Origin: Clostridium kluyveri | GTDB taxonomy: Bacteria > Bacillota > Clostridia > Clostridiales > Clostridiaceae | Length of the DNA: 64,000 nt | Assembly (NCBI RefSeq): GCF_001902295.1 | Contig: NZ_CP018335.1 | Coordinates: forward strand, 1,736,001-1,800,000 | Direction: 5' to 3' | In this document: positions 44,773-53,492 of the stretch, in pieces | How the letters are laid out: each line of letters starts with the position of its first letter | How positions within the stretch are numbered: position 1 is the first letter of the stretch | Made by a program: the position numbers and the translations under genes | The notes under the pieces: model-generated | Databases searched by the model: none | The model's input: only the letters and a program-made list of their open reading frames with translations | Told to the model about the DNA's origin: nothing

Positions 44773-45188
44773 TACTATTTTGATTTTATCAATAATAACT
44801 ATGTTATAAAAAATAATGTGTCGCATCTATGAAATTGAAAGTATAAACCATGCTCTTTGCTAAGAAAATAAAGTGAGTATGTTTCTATTTTCATTGGCAG
44901 CTGTAAAGCAAATCATGAATAGTTGAAAATTAAATAATGTAATGTTAAAAAATAAGAATATTTTACTGTAAAAATTATGTTCAAAATAATAAAATTATAG
45001 TATAATTACCACTAATTAATTTAAAATAGTAATTCATTGTGAATCATTAATAACAAAATACTCTTTTTCTTTTGGAATAATATTTTTTAGGACTTTTAGA
45101 TATTATTAAATATTTAATTTCTTCGATGTAAATGGAGGATAGTGTAAAAAAATAAGGTTATCTACTAATATTGAGGTGAAGGAGTAAT
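44773..45188. other. Intergenic gap before the PilZ gene
   Basis: This 416-bp AT-rich gap contains TTTGCT ... AGCAAA flanking about 45 bases near 44858-44922, which could form a hairpin. I looked for a c-di-GMP riboswitch because a PilZ gene follows, and did not find the GEMM consensus. No gene is supported. Confidence 0.4.
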
Positions 45189-45842
45189 ATGGAAAATTTT
45201 AAGATTACAGATCTAAAGACAAACAAACAAATTCAATTTATGAATAATAAAGTCTTTTTTATAGGTAAAATTATAAAAATAGAGGAAAAATTTCTGGTAG
45301 TATCTATTTCTAATTTGCAAGACAACTTTATAATTTTTAATGTAAATGCAGTTGCAAACTTTTTTATCATTTTTAATAATAATGCTTATTGGTGTAACTC
45401 TATAGTTATAGGGTGTAAAGCAGGTGATTATTCTCAATTGGTAATTTTAGAACGACCAAAAATTATTAATAAGATAGAGAGAAGAAACTGGCCAAGGGTA
45501 CCGGCAATATTAGATATTGAATATTGTGTCTTACCCAATAATATAAATAAGCTAAGCAAGGTCACTCAAATGTGTCAAAGAATGAAAAAAAAGACATTTA
45601 CCATTGATATTAGTGTAGGTGAAATAGCCATTATAACCTATGAAAAAATTGAAAGTGGAAAATTAATTTTTCTTTCTTTTAAGATTAAAGAAAATATTGT
45701 TTCTATATGCTCTGTTATTAGAACAGAAGCCAATGAAAGGAATGCAAACTTTAAGACTGCACTAGAGTTTCTGGATATTGACGTTAATCATCGAAATATT
45801 ATTAATGAGTATATTGGTGAAAAAATGAAATCTAATACATAA
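45189..45842 (+). CDS. PilZ-domain protein, YcgR-like, degenerate c-di-GMP site
   Basis: This 217-residue protein has an N-terminal YcgR-like beta domain and a C-terminal PilZ domain. The RxxxR motif is present (RNWPR), but the second motif reads DISVGEI instead of D/N-x-S-x-x-G, missing one residue before the Gly. c-di-GMP binding is therefore uncertain. GAAGGAG lies before the ATG. There are no flagellar genes nearby. Confidence 0.75.
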   Translation: MENFKITDLKTNKQIQFMNNKVFFIGKIIKIEEKFLVVSISNLQDNFIIFNVNAVANFFIIFNNNAYWCNSIVIGCKAGDYSQLVILERPKIINKIERRNWPRVPAILDIEYCVLPNNINKLSKVTQMCQRMKKKTFTIDISVGEIAIITYEKIESGKLIFLSFKIKENIVSICSVIRTEANERNANFKTALEFLDIDVNHRNIINEYIGEKMKSNT

Positions 45843-45970
45843 AGAACGCAGTCTTCTTTAAATATAACAACTAAAAAATGATTTAATTTTCTTTTTAAAT
45901 CTGTTTCCCATATAATCTTACATATTTGTTATCTCTTTCTTTAATATTGTATTAATTGTTTAAAAATTTG

Positions 45971-46005
45971 AAGGAGGGGAGAAATATTCAGGCAAGTCCC
46001 TCCTT
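45971..46005. terminator. Hairpin at the end of the thiamine operon
   Basis: An 8-bp stem AAGGAGGG/CCCTCCTT lies 9 bases beyond the thiE-like stop. On the minus strand it is followed by CAAATTTTT. Confidence 0.6.
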
Positions 46006-46013
46006 ATAATTAT

Positions 46014-46604
46014 TTAGTCAAATGCCTTAAATGAACTACATATATTTTTAGGATCACTGCATTCCATAAGATAAGACATTATACAAACTCCCGATGCTTT
46101 TGCTCTATATACATCTATCATGCGTTCTAATTTAATTCCACCAATAGCAAGTACAGGAATAGATACAGCACAGCATACACTTTCTAAGAAATCTAATCCA
46201 CGTGCAGGTACCCCTTTTTTACAATCAGTAGGGAAAATATGTCCAGCAGCGATGTAATCCGCGCCATATGTCTGTGCCTGAATAGCTTCTTCTACGGTAT
46301 GAACAGAGGTACCTTTTATTTTAAAATCAGTAAGTTGTTTGTGATTTTTTAAATAAGTTTTTAAAGGCATATGAATTTTTGAAATCCCGAGTTTTTTTGC
46401 TACTTCAATGTGGGTATGGATAATTAAAGATATTTTATACTGTAAACAGATTCTCTGACACAAATAGGCAAGCTGTTCATATTCATATTCTGATAGATCC
46501 TTTTCTCGTAAAATAATTCCTTCAGGTTTTGCCCTTGCAATTTGGTTAATTCTATTTAAAAAATTATCCTTGCACAATAATCGATTAGTTACACAAATCA
46601 CCAT
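46014..46604 (-). CDS. thiE: ThiE/TenI-family thiamine phosphate synthase-like protein
   Basis: ThiE joins the thiazole and pyrimidine halves of thiamine; TenI-type relatives aromatise the thiazole. The 196-residue protein has LREKDLSEYEYEQLA, HTHIEVAKKLG, GTSVHTVEEA, DYIAAGHIF and VLAIGGI, all of this TIM-barrel family. The start at 46604 has AGGTG seven bases upstream. It is last in the thiS-F-G-H operon; because no other ThiE is visible, either function is possible. Confidence 0.8.
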   Translation of the reverse strand: MVICVTNRLLCKDNFLNRINQIARAKPEGIILREKDLSEYEYEQLAYLCQRICLQYKISLIIHTHIEVAKKLGISKIHMPLKTYLKNHKQLTDFKIKGTSVHTVEEAIQAQTYGADYIAAGHIFPTDCKKGVPARGLDFLESVCCAVSIPVLAIGGIKLERMIDVYRAKASGVCIMSYLMECSDPKNICSSFKAFD

Positions 46605-46617
46605 TTTATCACACCTA

Positions 46618-47772
46618 TTATACACGAATATAATCAGTATATACTGGCTGGAGACCGTGTTTTAAAAGCATTTTGTATACATCATCCACACTTCTTGAAT
46701 CAGAAATTTCAAATTGCTCGTCACTTTTTGAATCTTCTTCATGACCTCCTACACTAACTTTTACACCTGCAGAAATTTTTGTTGCACACATCCCCACTAC
46801 ATTATCGCGAAAACCAGCACGTTCTCTAGTAGAAATTGTAATACCAGCAAAAGGCATAAAAAGTCTATAGGACAACATGACCTGTAATAGCTGTGGTTCA
46901 TAGACATCATGTGGATTTTCATTGCTATTATTGATAAACGGTCGCAGCCTTGGAGGAGAAAAAGAAATCTCTGCATGTGGATATTTCTTTTGTATAAGGT
47001 AGGCGTGGATTCCAGTAGCAAAGGCATCTTTTCTAAAATCATCCAATCCCAACAATGCCCCAAATGCTGCACCTCTCATACCACCCTTTATGGCACGTTC
47101 TTGAGAATTAAAACGGTAAGGATAAATACGTTTATTACCACTGAGATGAATTCTTTCATATGTATCTGTATTATAGGTTTCCTGATATACACATACATAA
47201 TCTGCACCACAATCATGTATATACGCATATTCCTCAGTATTTAAAGGATATACCTCAATTCCCACTAGGTTAAAATAATTTGCGGCCAACTTTACTGCTT
47301 CACCAATATAGCTTACATCTGACATTCGTCGTGATTCACCTGTAAGCAGTAATATATCCTGAAGTCCTGTTTCAGAAATATTCTTTAATTCTTTCTCTAT
47401 TTCTTTCATAGTCAATCTTGCACGGCGTATTTTATTATGACAATTAAATCCACAGTAAACACAATAATTCTCACAATAATTTGCAATGTAAAGTGGAGTA
47501 AATATAGACACAGAATTTCCAAAGTGTTTTTGTGTTTCATGTTTAGCTTTCTGTGCCATTTGTTCTAAAAATGGAAATGCTGCCGGTGATAACAATGCGC
47601 CAAAATCTTCAATTGTTAAATTATCCTTTATAAGAATCTCATTTATTTCTTCTTTGGTATAACGATTATAATCATAATTATCTACCATATATAACACAGT
47701 ATCCATAATGCTTGAATCAATGATCTCCATATATGGTTTATACTTCATATGATCTGTTTTGATTTTTTTCAC
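46618..47772 (-). CDS. thiH: 2-iminoacetate synthase ThiH
   Basis: ThiH is an oxygen-sensitive radical SAM enzyme that cleaves tyrosine to dehydroglycine for thiazole synthesis in anaerobes. The CxxxCxxC cluster motif is CENYCVYC. GTG 47772 is chosen because GGGAG lies seven bases upstream; the ATG at 47793 precedes that site. The predicted protein has 384 residues. It is coupled to thiE by an overlap of the coding neighbourhood (13 bp between stop and start). Confidence 0.92.
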   Translation of the reverse strand: MKKIKTDHMKYKPYMEIIDSSIMDTVLYMVDNYDYNRYTKEEINEILIKDNLTIEDFGALLSPAAFPFLEQMAQKAKHETQKHFGNSVSIFTPLYIANYCENYCVYCGFNCHNKIRRARLTMKEIEKELKNISETGLQDILLLTGESRRMSDVSYIGEAVKLAANYFNLVGIEVYPLNTEEYAYIHDCGADYVCVYQETYNTDTYERIHLSGNKRIYPYRFNSQERAIKGGMRGAAFGALLGLDDFRKDAFATGIHAYLIQKKYPHAEISFSPPRLRPFINNSNENPHDVYEPQLLQVMLSYRLFMPFAGITISTRERAGFRDNVVGMCATKISAGVKVSVGGHEEDSKSDEQFEISDSRSVDDVYKMLLKHGLQPVYTDYIRV

Positions 47773-47816
47773 TATTTTTCTCCCATCCGACATTTAATTT
47801 TAACATGCCTATAAAA

Positions 47817-48593
47817 TCAATATTTCAAAAACCCGGTAAGTGGACTGGAAGCTTCTGCTCCGCAGTCAAGTACACGTCCTAATCCTGCAAGATATGCCCG
47901 TCTACCTGCTTCAATAGCAGATTTAAATGCTTTTGCCATGAGACCTACATTTTTTGCTGTAGCAATAGCAGTATTGGCCATTATTGCATCAACTCCCATC
48001 TCCATTGCCTGACAAGCTTGAGATGGTTTTCCAATACCTGCATCTACAATAATTGGAATATCAATTTCATCTACCAATATCTTAATAAAATCATGAGTGA
48101 GAAGTCCTTTATTACTGCCAATAGGTGCACCCAGTGGCATAATAGCAGCAGCACCTACATCTACTAGTGAACGTGCTACATTTAAATCGGGATACATATA
48201 TGGCATTACAATAAATCCTTCTTTTGCTAAAATTTCTGTTGCTTTAATGGTTTCATAATTATCAGGAAGTAAATATTTTGAGTCGTGAATTACTTCAATC
48301 TTTACAAAATCTCCACATCCCAGTTCGCGAGCTAACCTTGCAATCCTTACAGCTTCCTCTGCATTTCTGGCTCCGGAGGTATTTGGTAATAGAGTAATAT
48401 CTTTTGGCATGTAATCAAGTATATTTCCCTCTCCTCCCACATTAGCACGACGCAGTGCCAATGTTGCCATTTCTACACCAGCATTATCTATAACTATTTT
48501 TGTCATTTCAAGTGAAAATTTACCTGATCCCAAAATAAAACGGGAATTAAATGCGTGTCCACCAATTATCATATTATCATTATTTTGTTTCAT
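47817..48593 (-). CDS. thiG: Thiazole synthase ThiG
   Basis: ThiG assembles the thiazole ring from DXP, dehydroglycine and ThiS thiocarboxylate. The 258-residue TIM barrel has RFILGSGKF, the Schiff-base lysine region VKIEVI, and VDAGIGKPSQA with GVDAIMANTAIA. AAGGAGA precedes ATG 48593. It lies between thiF and thiH. Confidence 0.94.
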   Translation of the reverse strand: MKQNNDNMIIGGHAFNSRFILGSGKFSLEMTKIVIDNAGVEMATLALRRANVGGEGNILDYMPKDITLLPNTSGARNAEEAVRIARLARELGCGDFVKIEVIHDSKYLLPDNYETIKATEILAKEGFIVMPYMYPDLNVARSLVDVGAAAIMPLGAPIGSNKGLLTHDFIKILVDEIDIPIIVDAGIGKPSQACQAMEMGVDAIMANTAIATAKNVGLMAKAFKSAIEAGRRAYLAGLGRVLDCGAEASSPLTGFLKY

Positions 48594-48622
48594 ATTATTT
48601 TCTCCTTGTGAATGTCATTTTA

Positions 48623-49426
48623 TCATATCTCTTCAATTCCAATAAGAAGACGTAAAATCATATTAGCCTGATGTCCTGCACAAATTTGTACTCGTGGAGC
48701 CATAAGACCATTTCCCTGACATGCAGAGCTTTCTAGATCTCCACAAATGTATAAATTTTTCATCTTTCTTTGAGTTTTAATCAAATTTGAGCTGCCATAA
48801 CCTGCCATACCAGAAGCACAAACAATTTTGGAATTTGAAAGTTCTATAAGCAAATTATTAACTAGCATTGCTTTTGATTTTGGATTATCAAATGCTTCAC
48901 AGACTATATCATAACTGTTAAATAACTCCAATACATTAGACTCATCTATACGAATAGTTTTCGTTTCTACTATAATAAAAGGATTAATTTCCTTAATCTG
49001 TTCAGCCAGTGCATCTGTTTTTAACATACCGAGGTGACGGACATAGTAGCTCTGGCGATTTAAATTACTTGGGTCTACTACATCAAAATCTACCAGCAAT
49101 AAATGGCCTACACCTATACGTGCTAACATCACAGCTATATTAGATCCAAGTCCTCCCAGACCAGCTACAGCAACTTTTCCTTTTTTAACTTTTTCAAAAA
49201 CATGTGGAGTATGTCGTGCTGCCATCATGCTTTCAAGTTCATTCATAGGTGGCATTACGCCTTTAGCGATAACATTAATTATATCCTGTGGATGTAAAAT
49301 ACAATCTTCTTGAATTTGAAATCCATTTATAATTAAAACATCATCTTCTTTTCCCAAAGAAGATCTTACTTCAAAAGCAGTTTTCCAGTCACCTATTTGC
49401 TTTTTTCCATTTATAATTACCTCCAT
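48623..49426 (-). CDS. thiF: ThiF adenylyltransferase with N-terminal ThiS-like domain
   Basis: ThiF adenylates the C-terminus of ThiS. The 267-residue protein has an E1-like Rossmann core from about residue 88 (VAGLGGLGSN, LVDFDVVDPSNLNRQ). A preceding segment of about 60 residues (MEVIINGKKQIGDWK ... HPQDIINVIAKG) resembles a ThiS/ubiquitin fold without the Gly-Gly tail. ATG 49426 follows GGAGGAGG. It is 4 bp from thiS. Confidence 0.88.
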   Translation of the reverse strand: MEVIINGKKQIGDWKTAFEVRSSLGKEDDVLIINGFQIQEDCILHPQDIINVIAKGVMPPMNELESMMAARHTPHVFEKVKKGKVAVAGLGGLGSNIAVMLARIGVGHLLLVDFDVVDPSNLNRQSYYVRHLGMLKTDALAEQIKEINPFIIVETKTIRIDESNVLELFNSYDIVCEAFDNPKSKAMLVNNLLIELSNSKIVCASGMAGYGSSNLIKTQRKMKNLYICGDLESSACQGNGLMAPRVQICAGHQANMILRLLIGIEEI

Positions 49427-49430
49427 AAGT

Positions 49431-49625
49431 TTATCCTCCTCCAACAAAATGCACAATTTCCACTGTATCCAGATCTACCAATTGTATATCTGCATAGGTT
49501 GCTCTTGGAACAATTTTGCCATTAACCTCTACAGCAACTTTTCTTAGATTATACCCATTTTTTTTTAGGAAGTACAATAAGGTTATTTCTTCTTTCAGTG
49601 GAATGAAAATTCCATTTACCTTCAT
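49431..49625 (-). CDS. thiS: Sulfur carrier protein ThiS
   Basis: ThiS is a 64-residue ubiquitin-like sulfur carrier ending in FVGGG, which supplies the required Gly-Gly C-terminus. It is the first gene of thiS-thiF-thiG-thiH-thiE. GAGGTGG lies before ATG 49625. A hairpin followed by seven T residues separates it from the promoter. Confidence 0.92.
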   Translation of the reverse strand: MKVNGIFIPLKEEITLLYFLKKNGYNLRKVAVEVNGKIVPRATYADIQLVDLDTVEIVHFVGGG

Positions 49626-49659
49626 TTTTCCACCTCTCTTTCCAATTTTTAATTAGTAA

Positions 49660-49752
49660 CAAAAAAAGAATGCAAACAAGTTACACCCGTGGTGGTGTAC
49701 CCCATTTACATTCTTTATCATGTAATTTACCATAAAATATATAAGATGTCAA
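49660..49752 (-). promoter_or_regulatory. thi operon promoter and leader hairpin-terminator
   Basis: On the minus strand: TTGACA (49752-49747), 17 bases, TAAATT (49729-49724). Transcription would start near 49717, right at a 12-bp hairpin (49715-49704 with 49677-49666, two G-U) whose inner part pairs ACACC with GGTGT and which ends in TTTTTTT. It looks like an attenuator. The TPP riboswitch consensus is not visible. I recall a published 'thiS' RNA motif but cannot check the match. Confidence 0.6.
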
Positions 49753-49842
49753 TAAAAATTTATAGAGGTCTCGGGGTAACCGTATTCTATAGTAATTTCC
49801 AATTTGCACTTATTTAAATAAGTAAGATTATGATACTATATA

Positions 49843-50305
49843 TTAACATTGGCGGTTGCAGTAATTTCCTTTTTTCTTTTTCATTAAAAGTTTTAGGGCT
49901 TCATCTGTATATCCTGGAGCAATTATTCCATCTGATACAGATCTACTCAAAATTGTTGCAGTAGATACATCCACAATAGCACTTATAGCTGCCCAATCAC
50001 CATAGGAAGACATTCTATCTGCACCTCTGGCTTTTGCATAAGTAGAAGCCACAGAAGATAATTCAATATCTTCAACAAAATATGCCTTTTTTAATACATC
50101 ATTTAAAGGGAGGCTCACTACAGCACCAGCTGGACTTACATGTTTAAAAGATGCTGCTGAGGTTAATCCTAGTGTTTGTTTCAATTCTTTCACCAATTGC
50201 CATGAATTAAAGGCATCCATAAAATTAATATAACCTGGTTTACCATTCAAAATTTTAATATGGTAATACTTTATCTTTTACATAAATTCTTGAGGGATTT
50301 TGATA
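49843..50305 (-). pseudogene. PurH-like (AICAR transformylase) fragment
   Basis: The 135-residue frame reads NGKPGYINFMDAFNSWQLV, ASFKHVSPAGA, KARGADRMSSYGD and VSDGIIAPGYTDEALKLL, all from the formyltransferase domain of the purH family. Upstream, in another frame, YQNPSRIYVKDKVLPY continues the match, so one frameshift lies near 50270. Both ends are missing (the family has about 390 residues or more). It is decayed and not expressed as a whole. Confidence 0.82.
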
Positions 50306-50725
50306 CACATAAATTCTAAGTTATAAATCATACAACTTAATTATTCAACAAGCTATATAAAATAAACTAAAGTCTACTTGCAATTTTCTTATTTAATGAT
50401 TTAACTATAAAAATTGAATAATTCACTGCAACACCGCACTATTCAAGTTGAATTTTGAATTTTGCGGTGTTTTTACATCTTTTTTATCCTATGTATCTTT
50501 TCTATTTCTTTAATTATCGTATGATGTGAGAATTTGTTTGTGGATAAGCTCTTAATTTATTCACGAATGATAATATATCCTCAAACTAGGTGAATTTTAT
50601 AAATTTTAATTTATCACATCCTAGGTATAATATTCATCATACGTACTTTATTATTCATAATCAAAATAAACTTGAATATATTTTAGTATTAAATATATAT
50701 CATTAACTTGGGAGAGGCTTTATTT
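50306..50725 (+). promoter_or_regulatory. Gap before the hydrogenase operon with an orphan terminator
   Basis: No gene is seen. A strong plus-strand terminator AACACCGCA/TGCGGTGTT with inner ATTCAA/TTGAAT and TTTTTA spans 50430-50475, but no plus-strand gene precedes it. TTGAAT (50672-50677) with TATATC (50696-50701) may be the hydrogenase promoter, although it is weak. Confidence 0.55.
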
Positions 50726-51601
50726 ATGGAGAATAAAAATAGCTGTCCAATGAATTTGGAAAAAGAACTTAGTGCAAGAAGATTGGCTACGGAAGCAATA
50801 TACCTAGTTAAAAGTAGACAGGCAAAAAAGTTAAACTCTATATGGCTGGAGGTTACCGGATGTTCAGGGAATATTATTTCTTTTTTAAATAGTGTAAATC
50901 CAGGACTCAATTATATTTTAAATGAATTAGTTAACTTAACATACAATAACACACTGATGACATCAGAGGGAGAATTTGCTTTTGAAGCTTTGCTAGACAC
51001 TTTGAATACTGAATTTATATTGTTAATAGACGGAGCAGTGTCTACTAAAGAAAATGGCATGTATAATATAATAGCCCATTACAAGGGAAAGCCTGTCACA
51101 GCCTTAGAAGCAGTAAAGATGGCAGGTGAAAAAGCTAAATATGTTTTAGCAGTAGGAACTTGTGCATCTTATGGTGGCATTTCTGCTGCAAAGCCTAATC
51201 CATCTTTGAGTAAAAGTGTATCTAATATATTGAGTCGTGAAGTTATAAAATTACCTGGTTGCCCTTGTCACCCAGATTGGGTTGTTGGCACTATTGCACA
51301 TTTAGCCGCTTTTGGCAAACCCCAATTAGATAGTGAAGGAAGGCCAATTTTATTTTATGGAGTGACTATCCATGACAGATGTACAAGGAGAGGTTATTTT
51401 GATAAAGGTATTTTTGCAAAAAAATTTGGGGAAGAAGGTTGTATGTTTAAATTGGGATGTAGAGGACCTGTGACTAAAACAGATTGTCCAAGAAGAAAAT
51501 GGAATGCATATGTAAACTGGCCTATTGAAGATAATACTACATGTATTGGATGTGCTAATTCAAGATTTCCAGATGGAATGGAGCCTTTTGTAAGATATTA
51601 G
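50726..51601 (+). CDS. [NiFe] hydrogenase small subunit
   Basis: This is the electron-transfer subunit of an uptake-type [NiFe] hydrogenase. The 291-residue protein has WLEVTGCSGN for the proximal cluster (first Cys of CxxC replaced), VGTCASYGG, LPGCPCHPDW, HDRCTRRG with FKLGCRGP, and CIGCANSRFPD for the medial cluster. No twin-arginine signal and no C-terminal membrane anchor are present, so it should stay in the cytoplasm. ATG 50726 lies eight bases after GGGAGAGG. I recall a similar gene order on the C. acetobutylicum megaplasmid. Confidence 0.9.
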   Translation: MENKNSCPMNLEKELSARRLATEAIYLVKSRQAKKLNSIWLEVTGCSGNIISFLNSVNPGLNYILNELVNLTYNNTLMTSEGEFAFEALLDTLNTEFILLIDGAVSTKENGMYNIIAHYKGKPVTALEAVKMAGEKAKYVLAVGTCASYGGISAAKPNPSLSKSVSNILSREVIKLPGCPCHPDWVVGTIAHLAAFGKPQLDSEGRPILFYGVTIHDRCTRRGYFDKGIFAKKFGEEGCMFKLGCRGPVTKTDCPRRKWNAYVNWPIEDNTTCIGCANSRFPDGMEPFVRY

Positions 51602-51615
51602 GATAGGAGGATTCT

Positions 51616-53031
51616 ATGAAAAAAACTATTACAATTGATCCTATAACAAGAATTAGTGGATTTTTAGAAACTAAAATAGAAGTTGAACAAGATGTAATTA
51701 TTAATGCAGAAACTAGTGGACTCCTATTTAGAGGTTTTGAAAAAATGCTTAAAAGTAGGCAGCCCTTAGATGCCATATATTTTACTGAAAGAATTTGCGG
51801 CATATGCTCTACAGCACATGCCATGGCTTCTACACTGGCATTAGAGGATGCATTGAAGGTTAATGTAAGTGTAAATGATATGTATATACGAGATTTAATG
51901 CATGGTTTTGAATTCATACAAAATCATTTGAGACAATTTTATAATTTGACTATGGCAAGTTATGTAAAAATGCCTAATATTAGTCCACTATATTCAGATC
52001 AATATGATGATTACAGACTTTCAGAAGCTGAGAATAAAAAATTAAGTGATCACTATATTGAGAGCATAAAATACAGTAGATTAGCCCATGAAGGTTTAGC
52101 TGTGTTGGGTGGCAAAGCACCTCATTCCCATGGTATTTTTGTTGGTGGAGTTACGGTAAATATGGATTCATATAAGTTGGTAAAAATTCAATCTATAATA
52201 GCTAAATTAAGGGAATTTATTAGTAATATTATGATGGAAGATATAAAAATAATTTCTGAATATTATCCGGACTATTTTGAAATGGGGCAAACTTATAATA
52301 ATTTTATGAGTTATGGTATTTTTAATCATTACGCTGAACCTGAAATAAGTTATGTAAAACCGGGTGTGTTAATTGATGGAAAGAAACAAAACTTTGATAG
52401 TAGTAAAATTACAGAAAATATACTGCACAGTTGGTATGTCAGTGATAAACAGAATGAGAATCCATCAGAAGTTAATATTGATGAAATTGATTTAGCTAAG
52501 AAAGAAGGATACAGTTTTATAAAATCACCTAATTATGATGGCTATTCTATGGAAGTTGGACCTTTGGCCAGATTAATAATTGCAGGTGAATATAATGGCG
52601 GTAGCTCCTGTATGGATAGAAATGTTGCAAGGGTACTGGAGACTAAAAAGATAATAGAAATTATGAGTGGTTTGTCAAGACGCATCAAACTACTTCCTAG
52701 TAATCAAGAGGTATATAATATTCCAGATGAAAGTTTTGGTGCAGGGCTAACTGATACTACAAGAGGAGCATTGGGACACTGGGTCAAAATAGAAAATAAA
52801 CTTATAAAGTACTATAATATTATAACTCCAACAGTTTGGAATATGAATCCTAAAGATGAAAATGGAAGGTTTGGAATTGGAGAAAAAGCATTGGTTGGAA
52901 CTAAAATAAGAAATATAAAAGAACCTATAGAAGTGGGAAGAATTTTAAGATCTTTTGATCCTTGTGTTTCTTGTGCAACTCATTTAGTAAGTAATAAATG
53001 TGAGCTTGCTTATGTAAAGGTACTAGTATGA
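51616..53031 (+). CDS. [NiFe] hydrogenase large subunit
   Basis: This is the catalytic subunit that holds the Ni-Fe(CN)2CO centre. The 471-residue protein has the L1 motif RICGIC and the L2 motif DPCVSCATH, whose four cysteines bind nickel. About 15 residues follow the last His (LVSNKCELAYVKVLV) and should be removed by the protease encoded next. The protease gene overlaps it by 4 bp. Confidence 0.93.
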   Translation: MKKTITIDPITRISGFLETKIEVEQDVIINAETSGLLFRGFEKMLKSRQPLDAIYFTERICGICSTAHAMASTLALEDALKVNVSVNDMYIRDLMHGFEFIQNHLRQFYNLTMASYVKMPNISPLYSDQYDDYRLSEAENKKLSDHYIESIKYSRLAHEGLAVLGGKAPHSHGIFVGGVTVNMDSYKLVKIQSIIAKLREFISNIMMEDIKIISEYYPDYFEMGQTYNNFMSYGIFNHYAEPEISYVKPGVLIDGKKQNFDSSKITENILHSWYVSDKQNENPSEVNIDEIDLAKKEGYSFIKSPNYDGYSMEVGPLARLIIAGEYNGGSSCMDRNVARVLETKKIIEIMSGLSRRIKLLPSNQEVYNIPDESFGAGLTDTTRGALGHWVKIENKLIKYYNIITPTVWNMNPKDENGRFGIGEKALVGTKIRNIKEPIEVGRILRSFDPCVSCATHLVSNKCELAYVKVLV

Positions 53032-53480
53032 AGGTAAAAGTTATTGCAATAGGAAACACCTTAATGGAAGATGACGGTGTTGGTATTGTGGTTTTAGAAA
53101 AACTAAGAGAAAGTTTTGTGAAAAATAATATAGAAGTCATAATTGGAGAAACAGATTTTGAGTACTGTATTTCTTTAATAGAAGAATGTGATTTTATATT
53201 TTTTATAGATGCAGCTTACTATGGTAAAAATCCAGGAGAGTTAACAATAAATTCACTGGCTGAATACCAGTATAGCAAAAAATATTACACGCAGCATAGT
53301 TACAATGTAATAGATTTAATAAAATCATATTGTAAAACTGTTAATGGATATATTATAGGTATTGAAGTAGGTAAGGTTAGTTTTAAACTTGGTCTTAGCA
53401 GAGAGATTGAGAATAATATTAATATAATTTCAGAGAATGTTTTCAAAGAAATCTTATCTAGGTTACCCTGCAAAATTTAG
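53028..53480 (+). CDS. Hydrogenase maturation protease (HybD/HyaD family)
   Basis: This endopeptidase cuts the C-terminal tail of the large subunit after nickel insertion. The 150-residue protein opens with IGNTLMEDDGVGIVVLE, with the metal-sensing Glu/Asp of the family, and has FFIDAAYYGKNPGEL in the middle. It is coupled to the large-subunit gene and is clearly dedicated to it. Confidence 0.9.
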   Translation: MKVKVIAIGNTLMEDDGVGIVVLEKLRESFVKNNIEVIIGETDFEYCISLIEECDFIFFIDAAYYGKNPGELTINSLAEYQYSKKYYTQHSYNVIDLIKSYCKTVNGYIIGIEVGKVSFKLGLSREIENNINIISENVFKEILSRLPCKI

Positions 53481-53492
53481 GAGGATAGATAA

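Noticed and set aside
44773..45188. c-di-GMP riboswitch before the PilZ gene
   Set aside because: The GEMM-I core (GCAAAGCC-type with GGTAGCC) is not present; only a loose hairpin is seen.
46909..47244. Frames antisense to or overlapping thiH (111 and 91 residues)
   Set aside because: They are shadows of the clear radical SAM gene and have no family similarity or start signals.
49626..49760. TPP riboswitch before thiS
   Set aside because: I looked for the CTGAGA and ACCTGATCTGGATAAT-type core on the minus strand and did not find it.
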